Translations under genes and position numbers: made by a program
NCBI GenBank assembly: GCA_027604705.1
Contig: JADHYV010000052.1
Span: forward strand, 62,001-126,000
Direction: 5' to 3'
DNA length: 64,000 nt
Source of the DNA: Allomyces arbusculus
Lineage: Eukaryota; Blastocladiomycota; Blastocladiomycetes; Blastocladiales; Blastocladiaceae
Notes under the pieces: generated by a model
Database searches by the model: none
What the model was told of the DNA's origin: nothing
Seen by the model: only the letters and a program-made list of their open reading frames with translations
Part shown: piece after piece, positions 22,110-33,444 of the stretch
Numbering within the stretch: position 1 is the stretch's first letter
How the letters are laid out: every line of letters starts with the position of its first letter

Positions 22110-23780
22110 TCAGACACATTTCTTGTCGATGATGCTCTTGCCGACCTCCTCGTACTCTTTTTTCGAGATCCACAGCTGGTGGAACGTGCCGAGCGACGCG
22201 AGAATCGACCCGCCCAACCACGCGCCGAATTTCTTTTCCGGCATGCTGGATGGCGAGTAGACCTTGATCTTGGCCTACAGCAAGCGCACACGCGGCTCGC
22301 CCGTCAGTCCTCCGTCCTCACCACAAACCGCGAACGTACGTACCCCTGGGAACAACCCGGCCAACTCATTCTGCACGCGCTCCGCAAACCCGGGCATCTG
22401 CGCGGTCCCGCCCGTGACAATCACATTACTCAGCAGTCCAGGCCGCAAATCCACGTCCACGGCGCGCACGGCCTGGTCGATCATTTGCGTCAAGCTCAGC
22501 ATCGGGTCGCGCGGGACCGGCAGCGTCGCGTGTGGTGAGTCGGCACCCAAGAGCGCCGGCGGAATGAAGAGCGACTTGGGCTGGAAGAGAACTTCCGGCA
22601 GCCGGTACCGCTCGACGGAAAAGACATTGTTGTACCCGCACGGGAACTCGTACGGCTTGGAGGTCGCGCGAAAATCGTGTTCCCGGAAGGTCGTCGTCGA
22701 GACAGCGCAGACGGTTTCCTTAAAATCGTGGAACGTGCGCTAGAGAATGGACATTGGGTTGGTCAGTGTCTGTGGTCGCGGTCGCGGGGAGCAAGGGAGC
22801 GAGGCGTACCGTGAGTGCCAACCGGTGGAAACTCGGCGTCGTGTTGGGCCGGTCGCGCAGAATCACCTGCGCGGGCTGCGCGGGCGCAACGGCGAGTTTC
22901 TTGCCAATCATGTACTGCGGCTGGATGTTGATCTTGTTGAAGGCAAACGTGAGCAGCGCCTGGTGCGATAAGTGATCGCCCGCAAGCGCTTGGTGCACGA
23001 CGCCCTTTTTCAGGACGTAGCCGTCGTGCACGGGGGTCACCGAGGTCATCCCGCCGCCGCACTCGATCACGAGAGCGCCGCCTTTGCCGGCAGCAAATCT
23101 ACATGACAGGTTGGTCAGCGTGGGGGGGGCGGGTCGGTTGCAGGTTGGGTGGAGACGCACGAGGAAAGGACGGGCGTCTTGGCCATGAAAAACGCAGGGA
23201 AGTCGAACGTTTCAAATGCGAGTTCGACGGCGCGTTGCCGCGCCTCGGACGGGTTCCATGCCGGTTCAGCGACAAGCAACGGGTGTTCCTCGGGGTTCAC
23301 GCGGAGGTGCTTGCGGAACGTGTACTCCCAGATTTGCTCGTAGGCGTCCCAGTCGGAGACTAAGCAATGGGCTGCGGTCAGGATCGAATTCGGCAGGAAC
23401 AAACCCGGCGTCGACAGGGTTCATACCGACGCCCTCGGTCAGCGGATTGCGCATTTCCATGTTGGGCCGCCACAGCGTGCTCTCGCCCTCGCTCACAAAC
23501 CACTGGCCGTCGCCAATTGCCCCCGCCGCTGGCGTAGGTTCGCCGTCGACGGCCATGACGTCAGACGGTGGTGGCGGAATGTAGCCAATCGACGACGGCA
23601 TGTACAAGTCGGGAGTGTCTTCGCCGGCCCACCCGGCTTTCGTCCACGTGGATCCGACATCGAGAACGAGCGCCGAGACCTCGTCTAGTAGTGGTCATTC
23701 GTGGTCAGAGGTGTGGTTGGCTGGTTCGTCGAGCGGAGAGGCGGAATGGACCGACCTCCGCCGTAGGTTGCTGTTGCCAT
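22110..23780 (-). CDS. ARP4: Actin-related protein 4 (ARP4/ACTL6A type)
   Basis: Six exons on the minus strand: 23756-23780, 23427-23684, 23161-23359, 22810-23098, 22344-22739 and 22110-22274; 443 aa, close to human ACTL6A (429). It begins [20 protein letters not shown], matching the ACTL6A N-terminus, followed by the actin-fold phosphate loop region ([13 protein letters not shown]). Further marks are [86 protein letters not shown] and a terminal [22 protein letters not shown]4 is a nuclear actin-like subunit shared by the NuA4 acetyltransferase and the SWR1 and INO80 remodelers. The gene diverges from ORC4 across about 290 bp. Confidence 0.93.
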
Positions 23781-24069
23781 GATGCGAGTGCGTGCTGGTG
23801 GTCGGTGCGCGGCGCGCGCATGCAGTGCGGGGAGTTGCTGGCGGCCGTGCAAGCGGCGTCGTCGTCGTCGTCGTGGAATTCGCTTTAACGAGTGAGTGAT
23901 CGCAGACCACGTCTGGCGCGCTCAACGGTGGAGAACGTGACATGGGCTCGCTTGGTGGTGCCTTTGGCAGGCCAAATCTCACCGCACTTGTCGCGAAAAT
24001 GAATTCGTCTCGTCCTGCAGTCCACCAACCATCAGAATTATTCGCGCAACGCAACTAACAGCAGCAGGC
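23781..24069. promoter_or_regulatory. Divergent ARP4/ORC4 promoter
   Basis: Only 289 bp separate the ARP4 and ORC4 start codons, so both core promoters and 5' UTRs must sit here. No TATA box is evident. A CGT/GTC-rich triplet tract lies near 23853-23874. Confidence 0.5.
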
Positions 24070-25543
24070 ATGTCCAAAAAGCAGCAAATTCTCGAGCATT
24101 TTGCCGGCAAGGAGATTGTCGGCCTCGACGACCAGATGCGGTAATGCATGCCAAAATGATCAATGACCAGATTCGACAAGGAAAAGCCATGCTTACGCGC
24201 AAGTACTAAATGACAGCTAGCCAGCTACGCTCGCTGCTCGAGCGCACCATTCTCGACAAGGAGAGCAATTCGATCCTGCTTCTCGGACCGCACGGGTGTG
24301 GCAAGTCGCAGGTCCGTGGCCTGATCAAGATTTACGGAATGCGACGTGATCATTGACACTAGTCACCGTATTAGTTGGTCAACGTTGCGCTGCGCGAAAT
24401 CGACGAGAGGCTTGCTGTCGACGACGACGACAATGACAAGGATGAGCCCACAGCCACGCGATACCGCCTGCTCACGCTCAACGGGCTCGTGCACCCTAAC
24501 GAGCAGACGGCATTCCGCGACCTGGCGCGGCAACTAGCTGTGGAAACGAGCGACTTTGACGGCGACCACGATGCCTTTGTACGAAGCTTCATGCACCACC
24601 CCACCTTCTCCACCCTCGCTGATCCTCCCTCGTAGGCCTCCAACGCCGACGCGCTGACCTGGCTCACGACGACGCTCCGCTCGGCACCTTCGCACGTCCC
24701 GCTCGTCATTGTCCTCGACATGTTCGAGTCGTTCACAGCGCATCCGCGGCAAACCCTTCTCTACACGCTCTTCGACGCCGTGCAGAGCCAGCAGATACCC
24801 ATGGCCGTGATTGGCCTGTCGACACGGCTGGTGCGGTCCTTCCTACCCTTCTCTACCCGTCCTTCCGCGCGCACTCATCCGAACCCCATACGCACTAGGA
24901 CGTCGTCAGCGCCCTTGAAAAACGCGTGCGGTCGCGGTTCAGCCACCGCGTCCTGGTCGTCCCACCGCTCGACCTCGAGGACTTCACCACTGCCGTGACA
25001 CATCCGTTCCGCACCGACCCGATCGTCAAGTCCCCCGAATTCCGGTCCATCATCCAGCACGTGCATGGCACGACCGCCAGCCTCCCCGACATGCACGCAA
25101 TCCTCTTTCCGGCCGTCGCCAGCCTCGGCCCGAAACCCACGGCCAAACTCGACCTCGCCCGGGTTCAACACGGGTACGCGGCATGGTGCGCCGTTCACGC
25201 GCCGTCCACAGCGCACTGGACGTTCCTGCACCTGGCGCTGCTCGGCGCGGTGCGTGTGCTCGGCAAGTCCGGCCATGCGGCGGTCACGTTCGAAATGGTC
25301 TATGACGCATACAAGGACTGGGCACGGAAGCAGCCGCTGGCCGCGGGCACGCCCGTGTTCAAGAAACCTGTGGCTTACAAGGCGTTTGCGGAATTGGTCG
25401 AACAGGGGGTCTTGGTCGCGCAGGGTGGCAAGAACCTGTTGCGCGAGTATACGGTCGTGGGGTTGGGCGTGCCGAGCGCGACGGTTGCCGAGTGGGCGCG
25501 CGATCATCCGGCGTCGGTCAAGGCGCTGATGCAGTGGGTGTGA
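24070..25543 (+). CDS. ORC4: Origin recognition complex subunit 4
   Basis: Five exons: 24070-24140, 24221-24311, 24375-24578, 24636-24830 and 24899-25543; phases agree; 401 aa (human ORC4 436 aa). It starts MSKKQQILEHFAGKEIVGLD. The AAA+ domain has a Walker A LLLGPHGCGKSQ and a Walker B-like VPLVIVLDMFESFT; the usual acidic pair is DM rather than DE, with an acidic residue two positions on. A sensor-like stretch VIGLSTRL follows. The C-terminal part carries winged-helix features (FEMVYDAYKDWARK ... AYKAFAELVEQGVLV). ORC4 binds and hydrolyses ATP with ORC1 and helps load MCM2-7 at origins. The whole family length is present. Confidence 0.9.
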
Positions 25544-25586
25544 AGTCATTGCGAGTGTGGATGGTCGGCTCTGAAAGTAAAGCAGA

Positions 25587-27563
25587 TTAAGATTTCGAAG
25601 CAAACATCAGCTCGGGCCCGCTTACATGAACTTCCTCGTCATGAAAAGCTCGAAAACAATGGCGTGGCCTCTGGCCTTGTGCGCTGCGCTGGCGCTGCTG
25701 GCGCCGCGCTGCGAGGAGAGACGAAGCCGCTCTGCTCGGGATCCTGCTCATTCGATAGTCAGTTCGCAAGCCGCTTTCAATAAATCGGGATGGTGGAGAA
25801 CCTCCGTGACATACCTGCTGTGCATCCGGTTCTGTTTCTTGGTCTCGAGGAGGCATCGTCATGAGCATCGGCCAATTGAAATGAGTCGGCGGGACTGACG
25901 GGCTGCCGTGCATGCGCGCGCGCTCCTGCTCGTGCGACATGAGCGGCGGTTGCTGGTAGTAGTAGCCCGCAAACGACACGGGCGGGCGACCCGGACTCGA
26001 ATAGCGCGTCATCGATGCGTCCGTCATGCCGCCATTGACGGCGGTCACGTCGTCGTCCATATCACTCGGGAGACGGAAAATTGTGACGGGCATATTTGCG
26101 CGGCCGCGTTTCGCGTCGCGCGCACGACGACGGCGCTGCTGATGCCAATAGACGAGACCGGCAATGGCGATCACGGCGATCAGCGACCCGACCGCGATCC
26201 CGACAATTTTACCAACAAGAAATCCGCCGCCCACAGGTTCCACGATGGTCCGGTTCGTCGACACCGTCTCGGACGCGTATGGCGTGTAGGTCGGCACGTA
26301 CGCGAACGAGAGCGATTTCCAGTCGCTCGGCGCGGAAATCTTGACAATGGTGAGCAGCATCGACGACTGGCTGTCGCCCGACCCACTGAGCCCGCCAATC
26401 ATGAAAATATGCGAATCGTGCAGGAACATGGACACTGCCGCTTCGATATGCTCGGGTCCGTCGCCCTCAATGACGGCTTCCATTACAGGGCTGCTTGGCG
26501 CGTCGACGTCAAAGTACTCAACTTTGGCCGCGGCGCCAATGACAACGGCGTAGCGCGTGCGTGTCGGCGTCTCGAACAAGACCGACGTTGCGTCGTACCG
26601 CTCCGCGTTCAGGCTCGTTTCACGCTGCGAGAAAAGAATAGATTTGGTGAGCATTTCGGCGGGTACCTTGTGAACGGTGCACGAAGCACGTACCTGATAC
26701 CACGTATACGAGACCGTGTTATACGTCCAAATTTCCGTACCCACGACGAGCACCACTGAGGAACCGTACTGGACCATGGTGCCCCAGCCGCCAGCAGGCG
26801 GTCGCGTCTTGGTCGAGACTTGCGCTGCCACAATGCCGTCCTGGGGGACCATAGAATCGTTGGCTTTAAGTTGACATCCTAGCGCAGCCGCTCATCGTGG
26901 GGTTAAGACAAGCCGGCGTACCTTGGTGAATTTCCACATCGTATCATTCCCAAACGGGCTCACATCCGTCCCATTGGCCGATGTATTGCCAAAAAAATAT
27001 GTAGCCGCCTCGCTCGGCTTGAACGGCTTGGACGACGATGCCCACCCAGGGAAGTAAATCTCGGGCGCTGGATTCGGCTGCGGCACGACTTTTGGTTGAG
27101 CGCTGAGCAGGTCCGGAATATGCCACACGACGTGGGTGCTATCCACCTCGTCGCCGTGCGAGTAAATGAGCGCTTCGTACGCGCCGTTGCCATTGTCGAT
27201 GACGAGCGTTGGCTGCCGGAACGACGCGTGCGGCAGCGTGAATGATGCAGTCGAGACGGCGGAGCACGAATTGTTGTTGCTCGTGATGTGCTGGTTCAAG
27301 TCAATGACCGCCACGTCCGTGAGACGCTCAAACGACTTGCCGTTGTTGATGTGCAGCTTGCCGCCAAGCACAAACGTCCTGTTCTCCTTGGGCAGGTAGA
27401 TCAGGCCCGGATACATGAAACCCTTGCGCTGCATGTTCTGGGGCCATTCGGTTCGCGCCAAGCGCACAACGGCGAGCAAGAGAAGAACGAGCATCAGGAT
27501 GCGCTGAAAAGCACTGGCGGGGGCTGACTTGGCGCAAGAGCGACGAGCTGCGACAGATGCCAT
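25587..27563 (-). CDS. Kelch-like type I membrane protein (family member C)
   Basis: Minus-strand exons 26922-27563, 26694-26840 and 25587-26624; phase 0 at the first two junctions; about 608 aa if the last exon is unspliced. A signal peptide (RILMLVLLLLAVVRLA) precedes TEWPQNMQRKGFMYPGLIYL, FVLGGKLHIN, DVAVIDLNQHI, DNGNGAYEALIYSHGD, IWTYNTVSYTWYQ and MFLHDSHIFMIGGLSGSGD. The transmembrane helix is IVGIAVGSLIAVIAIAGLVYW, then HQQRRRRARDAKRGR and a Tyr/Pro-rich tail. The first two introns are at the same sites as in members A and B, but the copy is inverted and about 10 kb away. A possible fourth, in-frame intron lies near 25745-25818 (donor GTATGT, acceptor AGCAG), so the tail end is uncertain. 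The stop is only 43 bp from that of ORC4. Confidence 0.78.
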
Positions 27564-28744
27564 GCTGGTAGTGGATCAACGAGGGAAGCCGACGATCTTG
27601 TCAGCACCAGACACATGTGGCACGATGCTGGCTCGAAAGAACTCGACGTTGAACAGCTGAGCTGACACTTATTGAGCAATAATGAGCGTCAAGTTGCTGC
27701 GTCGGCGCGGTGATGGAAATGGGAGCCGAGCGAAAGGATGGTGAAGGCTGAAGAGAAAGAACTGCTGCTTCATGGCAGGAGAAGGACTTCGTTGGCATGC
27801 GTCGCGTTGAGTTGGTGATAGTTGGTGCATAGGTTGGCTGAGTTTATTCGTGTAGCCATGACCTTTCAACTTCCAAGTCATTCCGCGGGGAAATGAAATC
27901 ATTCCATCAAGATTTTTGCGCTCATTCTTTTCAACACATTGATAACCCATCCGCCTGGCGCAAAGCACTCTTCGCTCCAATTCTCCAAATCTCACCACCG
28001 AGATCATTCCCATGTCGCTTGATGAGGTGGGAAATGACATTTATCACATCAGAGTATCTGCACGTCTTCAGTGTTGTGGACGAGGCAATCGCCATGATCA
28101 TGCCCCAGTCTCTGGTGATCTGGGCAAGCACCTGTTGGCTGTGCTGTGGCAGCTATTCAATTTTGAGCCCGTCGGCATTCCTCTGGTCGCAGCGGTTGCA
28201 GCTGTGGCAGGACAGGTCAGTGCCCACAGTGGAATTGCACTTGTGAATTACATGTAATGTCATCACTTTGCAGACTCGGAAAAGTGCAAGGGCAAGGGCT
28301 GCTCTGGTCGACAGCGTCAACAGAACTTGGGATGCACACTGTTTCTTACAGATCATTTCACATTTATGACGGGCAACGAGGAGCAGGATCCAGGCCGTTC
28401 TACACTTTTCGAAGACATCAGCTTGTAAATCAGCGACAGTGTTGATTTGTGCATGAGTTCATGCCCTCCTTTCTGTGTTTTCGTTATATATTCAAGGGAA
28501 AGTGCGCCCAAGATGGTCATGGCACGCTCAGTTTCCGAATATGGGAGCAGATGACGCCAGGGACTTGTGCCAATGGAACTGAACAGTCTTCCTTGTTTTG
28601 AAGAGCACGGGCCAACCTGGTTTGGAGGTTTTGCTGCTGCTCCGCTCACAGCTGGCGTATATATAAAGAGAGATGCCCGCGCGATCGAGTCTGGCACCAC
28701 CTCCCGCTTCCTTTTGATCGTTGGCTACTCGCACTACTCGCAGC
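27564..28744. promoter_or_regulatory. Intergenic region with TATA box of lectin gene 1
   Basis: This 1.2-kb divergent spacer lies between kelch-like gene C (-) and the first lectin gene (+). A strong TATATATAAA at 28658-28667 sits about 78 bp before the lectin ATG, implying a short 5' UTR and inducible-type transcription. No other feature was recognised. Confidence 0.5.
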
Positions 28745-30408
28745 ATGAATGACCAACTCAAGGATCTGTCGGCTTTCCCATCCATCGAGCCCTCCTCCAC
28801 CGAGAGGCAACCACGCGGCTGGAAGCGCTCCGATGAACTGTCAAGTATGGATTGGCACTACACGCCCATGTTCAACTATCTCGACTCGGGCGAGTTCCTG
28901 TCTTCCAAGAACAACAAGTACCATCTCGTCATGGAGCCGTCGGGCAACCTTGCTGTCTACAACTCGTGGCTCTGGATCCCGGCAAACCGGCTCTGGTGCA
29001 GCAACTCGGCAGGCAAAGGCGACGGCGCGCCGTACACGCTCGAGATCAACTTGGACCGGGACGTCATGCACTCGGTCTACATCACGTCCAAGATGGGTCA
29101 GAAAGTGTGGGACATTGGCTTGCGCAAGTTGCCGACACTCAACTGCCTGTTTGTGTCGGATGAGGGCAAGGTCGTCATTTCCGACTGTACGGTATCCCGC
29201 TTTTTGCTCTGTTATCGTTTACTCTGTTCTTCTCTGGAGGCTGACGAGCCACGATCTGACCATGCACTCACTTGGTTGCAGTTTTCCGCTCCGAAATTTT
29301 CCGCTCGTTTGATCCTGTCATGGCGCCCCAGCACAAGTGCCACGGCACGTTCGAGGATATGGTCCTGCCGTACATTCGCGACGCCGTGACGACGACCATC
29401 AAGATGCAAGAGGCGATGCTCGTGTGCAAGTCGACCGACGGCGTGGTCGGCGTTTTGACAAAAACTGTGCCCGCGCTCGCGCTTTTGCTCACCACAGCCG
29501 AGACGACCACCTACGCGATGCTGCAGGACTTGATCAACCACGTCGCGGCCGCGCTCGCCCTGCAGAAGGACCTCGCCAAGGCCATAGAGGAGACAGGCGG
29601 CGATTTTGCGGCTTCCAGCACACAGGTCAAGATGCTGGAGCGGCAGCTCGATGAGCAGCGCGTGATTCTGAAAGAGACCGAAGAAAAATGCGCTCGCGCC
29701 GAGCAGGCCTACAAGGACGCCCAGGCAGAGTACCAGCGGCAGGTCAAGAAGAAGCAGGACTTGGAGATTGCTGCGCTAGCCATGCTCTGGTTCCCCCTCG
29801 TGTCGGTGGGACTTGGGGTACGTTCCCGACAGCAAGTGCTCGCTTCATGGCACGATCTGTAACCATTGATGATTGATTCGACCTCGCTTCAAAACGGGTA
29901 GATTGGCGTCGCCGTCTCGACCAAAGACGTCGAAAATGCGCGCGCAGTGCTCGACGCGCGCAAAAACGACGTGTTCCATCAGCGCAAGCGGTGTGACGAC
30001 TTGAACGCGCGCATCAATGCTCTGTTCATGGGCAAGTACAACGCCGAGGGCAAAAAGGACATGGCCGCGGCGCACCACGATGGGCTCAAATCAGAAATGG
30101 AAGATCTCAAGAAGCAGCGCGACCAATACGCGACGCTGCAGGAGTTCTTGCACAAGGAATGCACGCAGATTGGGCTAGCCGCGGGCACGGCGCAGATTCT
30201 CGAGCTTGAGACGACGGGGTACGTCACCATGATGCCGCTGATTCGCATGCTCAAGGAACTCGTCACGAATCTCGTGGCCACGGGGCTCGTGGAGGGGCAG
30301 GACGCCAAGACGCTCACGGCCGACATGGCCACGATCGAAGCAGCGGCCGTGAAGATCAAGCAGCTCAAGATAGAGAGCTCCAAAGCGCTTGAGGATTTCC
30401 TCTTGTAG
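28745..30408 (+). CDS. B-lectin domain plus long helical/coiled-coil protein, copy 1
   Basis: Three exons: 28745-29186, 29282-29817 and 29902-30408; phases agree; 494 aa. Residues ~40-147 form a bulb-type (mannose-binding-like) lectin domain: SGEFLSSKNNKYHLVMEPSG, NLAVYNSWLW, NRLWCSNSAGKGDGAPYTLE, VYITSKMGQKVWDIG. The remainder is almost wholly helical: a long coiled coil (KMLERQLDEQRVILKETEEK ... AYKDAQAEYQRQVKKKQ), a hydrophobic stretch of about 22 residues (AALAMLWFPLVSVGLGIGVA) and a second coiled coil ending KIKQLKIESSKALEDFLL. Helices around a central hydrophobic hairpin recall the ClyA/XaxA type of alpha-helical pore-forming proteins. That link is inference from layout, not from a recognised signature. 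There is no signal peptide. The gene looks whole. Confidence 0.75.
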
Positions 30409-31162
30409 GTGTATGTTTAAGCGCTCATTCGTATTTGTGAAAGTTTGCGTTTGGTGTTGACATTGAAAGCGCTCCATGTCCGATTCACGACATGTTCTCT
30501 CTCTCCCGCGCATCATCAATGGCATGCTCATCGGACCTCCCCGACACAATGGTTTGCCGCTTTTCTTCGTGGTAAAATATATTTATCTTTCATCATTGAC
30601 TGATTTCTCTTCCTCCACCATTGTGCAGTATCGTGCAGTCGGCTCAGACTCATCACTGATTCTTTACGCTCACTTTTTGCAACCAGCATTGAGATCGTCC
30701 TCAGCCGGCAATGCACACGCTTCATTGATGTTTGGTCGCGCAATAATCGATGTATATTATGGAGTTACACCCATTAGTTTTTCATTCTTTAACGGTATAT
30801 ATCAGCCCAATCCTGCTTTCCAAATCCGAACGGCGCGACAGGCCGCCGCTCGTGGCAAGCAGGGACTAGTGCCAAGTGATGGCCTTCTTTCTCCACCAGG
30901 CGGGCGTACCGAAAATCCGATGGAAGAACGTCAATATTTGCTAGGCCCATCTTGATGTGCCCACTCTCTTCGTCGCTTCGATAAGACGGGCCTCCCCGCA
31001 CCATCTGCCCTCTACAAAGCACGCCAGCATCCTGGAGTCTCGGCTCGTGCTCCTGCACACGCTTTGTTCCCCAAGCATTCACCATCTCCCTGAAAGTGGA
31101 GCTCCCCGCCCTGGCCGCGTCCTCCGTCTCCGCCAGGTGCCAGCACCGCTGAGCGCATCGTC
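30409..31162. other. Spacer between the tandem lectin genes
   Basis: This 0.75-kb AT-rich spacer contains TATATAT at about 30796-30802, roughly 360 bp before the second ATG. No gene is supported. Confidence 0.45.
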
Positions 31163-32808
31163 ATGTCCCAATTAATGTCGACCAAGAGGCTGCGGCCGCG
31201 CGGCTGGAGACAGTCGGACCATATTTCGAGCAGGGACTGGCGTTACTCGCCGCTCTTCAACTACCTTCACGCGGGCGAGTTTTTGTCGTCCAACAACGGC
31301 AAGTATCATCTCATCATGGAGCCCTCGGGCGATCTCGCGCTCTACGACTCGTGGCTCTGGATCGCGGCGAACCGGCTCTGGTGCAGCAATTCGGCAGGCA
31401 AAGGCGATGGCGCGCCCTACACGCTCGAGATCAGTTTGGATCGGTCGGCCACGAGCGCCGTCCACATCACGTCCAAGTCGGGCGCGATTGTGTGGGACAT
31501 GGGCGTGCGCAAGGAGCCGACGGCCAACTGCTTGTATGTGTCGGATGAGGGCAAGATCGTCGTCTCAGACTGTACGTTGTGGGTCATTTTGTTCGATTCG
31601 ATTGTGTATTTTTTCCGCGTTTCTGTTTTCGTCTTCACCAACGAAAAAGACCAAAATATCTCACACTGTGTTGGCGCGCCATGTCTTCAGTCTTCCGCTG
31701 CGAGACTTTCCACACCATCGAGACGACGCCCAAGCCGCGTCGTGACACGTTTGCCGAGACCGTCGTTCCCTCGATTCGTGACGCCATGGCCGCGACTATT
31801 GCCATGCAGGACGCGATTCTCGCAGGCGCGCCGTCAAGCAACGCCATTGCCGACACACTCGCCAAGGCCATGCCCGCGGTCACGCGCCACATCACGATCG
31901 CCAATACGGCCGCCAAGACTATCATGCATGACCTGGAGCACCGCATGTCAATGGCGACCAGCATGCGCGCCGAGATTGCCACCATTCTCCCCGATTTGCA
32001 GTACGACCCTGCGTCGTTGAGCGCCGCGGCCAAACCGCTCGAGCAGCGATACGATGAGGTGCTCAGGTATGTGTTCGATGCCCAGTTGAAGCGCGAGGCG
32101 GCTGAGGGCGCGGTCAAGAGCTTTGAGGAGCAATACGAGAAACGGCTCCAGAGCCGCGGCCAAGCGAGCAGGTTTGAACTCGCAATTGGGAATGTGCTCG
32201 GCACCTGGGTCCGTGATCCATTTTTTTTTTTTTTTTTTTTTGCTTTGCGGGGCTTTCTTTCCCTCGCGGCGTTTGGAGCCAGCTGGAACTGACGTTGCCT
32301 TGGCGTCGTCTAGGACGTCACGACTAGCGATATTGATCGCGCTCGCCGCGATCTCGAAGTGCGCAAAAATGAGGAAAAGGAAGTGCGCATGCCGCTCAAG
32401 ACCTTGGACGCGCAACTCGTTGCGATCTACATGCGCAAGTACGACACCGACGGCAAGAGGGACAAGGCCGAACTGCGGCTTGCCGGACTGCAAGCCGAAA
32501 TTGAGGCGCTCCAGGCGGAATGTCGCCGGTGCACCCCGGTTCAGCAGTGCGTGTTCGCCAAGCTCTTGCAACTCGGGAACCCGACGCGCATTCTGAAACT
32601 CGAACCGTGGCCGTCGGGGTTCGTCACGATGACGCCCTTGATCCGCGCGCTCAAGGATATCGTCGACGAGGTCGTGGCTGCCAATTTCTTGGACGAGACG
32701 GAGGCGGCGAAACTCGAGGTCAGCATGAGCACGATCCAATCAAAGGGCGAGGAGATCAAGCAGCTCAAGATTGAGAGCTGCAAGGCGATTGAAGACTTCT
32801 TTTATTAG
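31163..32808 (+). CDS. B-lectin domain plus long helical/coiled-coil protein, copy 2
   Basis: Three exons: 31163-31571, 31691-32208 and 32314-32808; phases agree; 473 aa. Both introns occur at the same codon positions as in copy 1, so the pair is a tandem duplication. The lectin domain is well kept (AGEFLSSNNGKYHLIMEPSG, NRLWCSNSAGKGDGAPYTLE, VHITSKSGAIVWDMG). The helical half has diverged much more, with the end retained as EEIKQLKIESCKAIEDFFY. The stretch matching the hydrophobic hairpin of copy 1 is short and barely hydrophobic (ELAIGNVLGTWDVTTSD). Paired proteins with and without a strong hydrophobic hairpin are known in two-component alpha-helical pore-forming systems; that comparison is inference. 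Intron 2 carries 21 consecutive T. The gene looks whole and has no signal peptide. Confidence 0.75.
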
Positions 32809-33444
32809 CAAGGTAGGGAGGAGCTTTGTGCGCTGGTCTCGAGCGAGGATGGTTGGTTACATGTTGCAATTAATCAGTTCATGCTAACGCTCGCTGTGTT
32901 ACACCTGTCATGCTTGGTTATGGTGCCGGTCCAGTCCGAGCGACGCGACGCGCGACATGAGACACCACACTGTCCGTCGCGATGCGCGTGTCATAATTCA
33001 CCGTATTTCGCCTTGTCGGAGCGAAAAGCGGGCGCTCATACAGAGTTGGCTGCGTTGAAGTTGCTGCAATTGTGACCCTGCACTGAAATGACAGACTGAA
33101 GTTGACCATCAGCCGTGCCCCCTCCAGGCCTCCATGCAGATCACAACCGGAACCACAAAGTGAACCTTCTCCACCCCCCCTCTATGCGAGACGCCTGAGT
33201 GTTGTTGATAGTACCAGTTGCTGATCATGTCCAAAGGCGCTGCTCGTGCGCTCTCTGCCGCGTGGTCGACAACGCAAGCGACGCTGCACAAATCCAAATC
33301 GGCGTTGCACTCTTGAATAACAGGGAGGGTCAACCGACTGTCTATAATAACCAAGTCAAAACTGTACACATCACACTGCATCTAACCCCCCCCCCCAAAA
33401 AAAAAAATAATAAAAGAACGGAGCTATCTGCCCCCTCTCGCTCT
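32809..33444. other. Convergent intergenic region
   Basis: This spacer separates lectin gene 2 (+) and the metallopeptidase-like gene (-). It includes an 11-C run followed directly by an A-rich tract (33386-33418). No coding signal was found. Confidence 0.45.

Noticed and set aside
32209-32313. Read-through of lectin gene 2 intron giving a hydrophobic Phe-rich end
   Set aside because: The Phe run comes from 21 T's in an intron that has a donor and acceptor matching copy 1's splice position; spliced reading restores the shared coiled coil.
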